15,491 bases of DNA, from positions 1-15,491 of the forward strand of contig CAMYJP010000050.1 in the NCBI GenBank assembly GCA_947258675.1. Direction: 5' to 3'. A program made the translations under genes and the position numbers. The notes under the pieces are model-generated. The model saw only the letters and a program-made list of their open reading frames with translations. It ran no database searches and was not told where the DNA came from. This document shows positions 14,034 to 15,491 of the stretch, one piece after another (positions within the stretch are counted from its first letter, which is position 1; each line of letters begins with the position of its first letter). The stretch comes from an uncultured Desulfobulbaceae bacterium (lineage in GTDB: Bacteria > Desulfobacterota > Desulfobulbia > Desulfobulbales > BM004).

Positions 14034-15491
14034 TCATTTTGCCTTGCTTTCAAGTTCTTCGAGGCTGGTTTTAGCCAGACGGGTGTAAGCCCCGTTTGGT
14101 TTCAGTTTGATATATACCTTGAAATGGGATCTCGCTTTGCTTTTTTCCCCCAGTGCTTTGTATATAGTAGCAAGCATGTAATGGGCATTGGCCTGCTTGT
14201 CGTCAAGTTCTATTGCCCGATTGAAGTTCATTACTGCTTGGTTGATATTTCGTACTTTAAAAAACGCAAGTCCAAGATATTTGTATATTTCGGGGTTGCG
14301 AGGATTATATTCAGCGGCTTGTTGGAGATAATCAACAGCTTTATAATATTGTTTAGCAAAATAGGCGGAAACTCCCTCATAGAGCAGGCTGTTGCCGATA
14401 TCTTTTTTCTTTATAACCTCGAATTTTTTTTTGGAATTTTCCGCCTCCGTTTGCATACCAAGAGCCTGATAAGAAGAGATCAGCCCGGGATAAATAAGAG
14501 AAAGCTCCTCGTTTTTTTTCAAGGCTTTATGAAAGTAATTAAGGGCAGTTTTAGGATTGTTTTGCTGAAGGTGGAGATCTCCCACTTGCGAAAAAAGTTC
14601 CGAGGTCTCAATAAAGGTCAGGGCTTTCTTTAATTCTTGAAGGGCTTTGTTCTTATTTCCTGTTGCCATATGACTTTCAGCTCGGACAGTGTGGGAGAAA
14701 AACAATGCATCATACATCCAGACCGGATGCACATTGGACAAAATAGTAATCGCCTCATTATAATTGCCAAGTAAGTTATATAACAGGCCGAGTAGAATTT
14801 TTGCCCGAGATGAATCGGTTTCTCTTACCGCCCGTTCAAGCTCTTGGCGTAATAATTCCTTATTGTCGCTGCTTTGTATGTGATTAAGAAAAAAGGACAG
14901 ATTGGTGTCGGGCCTTATATGGTGGTACTCATCTTCCTTGATAACATCTTCATATTTTTCGCCGCGTTTGAGATAGAGGAGGACGGTATCGTCCCAATAT
15001 ACCAAGGCCCAGTCGGGATTATTGAATGACACATTCACCGTTTTATTAAGATTTGCGGAAAAATTGGAGCCAAGCGGATAGCCGATCAGGATAGATTCGA
15101 AGCCAAATTCCATGCTCAACTCGTCAAGAATTGCTGGTGTCGATTTGAATTTTGCTGTTTTTTCCATGAGTTCAATGGGCAGAACGCCTCTACCGTCAAT
15201 GAATACAGTTCTCTCTGGATAGCTTTTCCAAATAATATACTGCCCAAGATGGAATTGATTGAAGATCCTGCCGGATATTTTTTTCTTGCTCATATATTCG
15301 ACAGCCTTTTTCGGCATCAGTGAATAATCAAATCCAGTGCCAAATTTGTTTCGTTTCAGGCCGGAAGGTTCTGTGAGTGTTAAAGTATAATAGATACAAC
15401 CGACAGAAATACAGAGCGCTGCTATGGTAATAGCCTTTGAATTAAAAATATTGTCATATTTTTTTGTGCTCATAAATGAAGAAAGATTCCG
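14034..15491 (-). CDS. TPR-repeat membrane protein, N-terminus beyond the window edge
   Basis: At least 479 residues from ATG 15473, but the frame stays open to the window edge and there is no ribosome-binding site before that Met, so the real protein is probably longer. Visible parts are one membrane helix (about 13-33), then a domain with GRIFNQFHLGQYIIWKSYP (68-86) and VFIDGRG (90-96). That motif, as I remember it, follows a multi-helix glycosyltransferase-like membrane region in larger proteins. A series of tetratricopeptide repeats runs from about 220 to 470, including YLGLAFFKVRNINQAVMNFNRAIEL and AHYMLATIYKALGEKSKARSHF. TPRs mediate protein contacts. It precedes the PMT-like glycosyltransferase by 63 nt on the same strand, which suggests a joint role in surface glycan or protein glycosylation. 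No specific function is assigned. Confidence 0.8.
   Translation of the reverse strand, partial: RNLSSFMSTKKYDNIFNSKAITIAALCISVGCIYYTLTLTEPSGLKRNKFGTGFDYSLMPKKAVEYMSKKKISGRIFNQFHLGQYIIWKSYPERTVFIDGRGVLPIELMEKTAKFKSTPAILDELSMEFGFESILIGYPLGSNFSANLNKTVNVSFNNPDWALVYWDDTVLLYLKRGEKYEDVIKEDEYHHIRPDTNLSFFLNHIQSSDNKELLRQELERAVRETDSSRAKILLGLLYNLLGNYNEAITILSNVHPVWMYDALFFSHTVRAESHMATGNKNKALQELKKALTFIETSELFSQVGDLHLQQNNPKTALNYFHKALKKNEELSLIYPGLISSYQALGMQTEAENSKKKFEVIKKKDIGNSLLYEGVSAYFAKQYYKAVDYLQQAAEYNPRNPEIYKYLGLAFFKVRNINQAVMNFNRAIELDDKQANAHYMLATIYKALGEKSKARSHFKVYIKLKPNGAYTRLAKTSLEELESKAK

Noticed and set aside
14124..14633. 169-codon plus-strand frame opposite the TPR gene
   Set aside because: Antisense to clear TPR repeats; composition is that of a complement strand.

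Overview
The window looks like a chromosomal segment of a Desulfobacterota-type (former Deltaproteobacteria) anaerobe of low-to-middle GC. The reasons are two multiheme c-type cytochromes of the doubled-CXXCH class, NHL beta-propeller lipoproteins, a parvulin-type prolyl isomerase, an outer-membrane barrel and a sigma-54 activator, a set typical of bacteria that move electrons to the outside of the cell. The exact taxon cannot be read from the sequence.

Layout. (1) 100-1527 (+) is an NtrC-family response regulator; its sensor kinase is not in the window. (2) 9121 down to 1560 (-) is a leftward block: NHL lipoprotein, outer-membrane beta-barrel, SurA/parvulin-like prolyl isomerase (reading frame broken near 5020), second NHL lipoprotein, and a 12-heme cytochrome whose start overlaps the preceding stop (ATGA). 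(3) 9122-10063 is a 942-nt gene-free divergent control region. It has a well-formed sigma-54 -24/-12 element facing each way (9210-9195 on -, 9949-9964 on +) and a 22-bp dyad between them. (4) 10064-10828 (+) is a secreted tetraheme cytochrome with a strong ribosome-binding site, an A-rich leader and a near-perfect intrinsic terminator. (5) 11215-15491 is a separate cell-surface region: an acyltransferase-3 membrane protein (+), then a PMT/ArnT-like glycosyltransferase and a TPR protein on the minus strand, the latter running off the right edge.

How the parts may work together (inference). The set of cytochrome, prolyl isomerase, outer-membrane channel and beta-propellers matches the reported omcS-companion (osc) machinery that folds, secretes and shapes cytochrome nanowires in Geobacter sulfurreducens. 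The divergent tetraheme cytochrome has the size, heme number and expression signals expected of an OmcE-like filament subunit. The N-terminal part of the 12-heme cytochrome repeats the tetraheme heme layout, so it could be a cap, base or adaptor for the same filament. The regulator beside the operon and the two opposed sigma-54 promoters suggest one switch for both subunit and assembly apparatus. The main complication is the broken prolyl isomerase, which is either a real lesion, a split gene or a sequence error.
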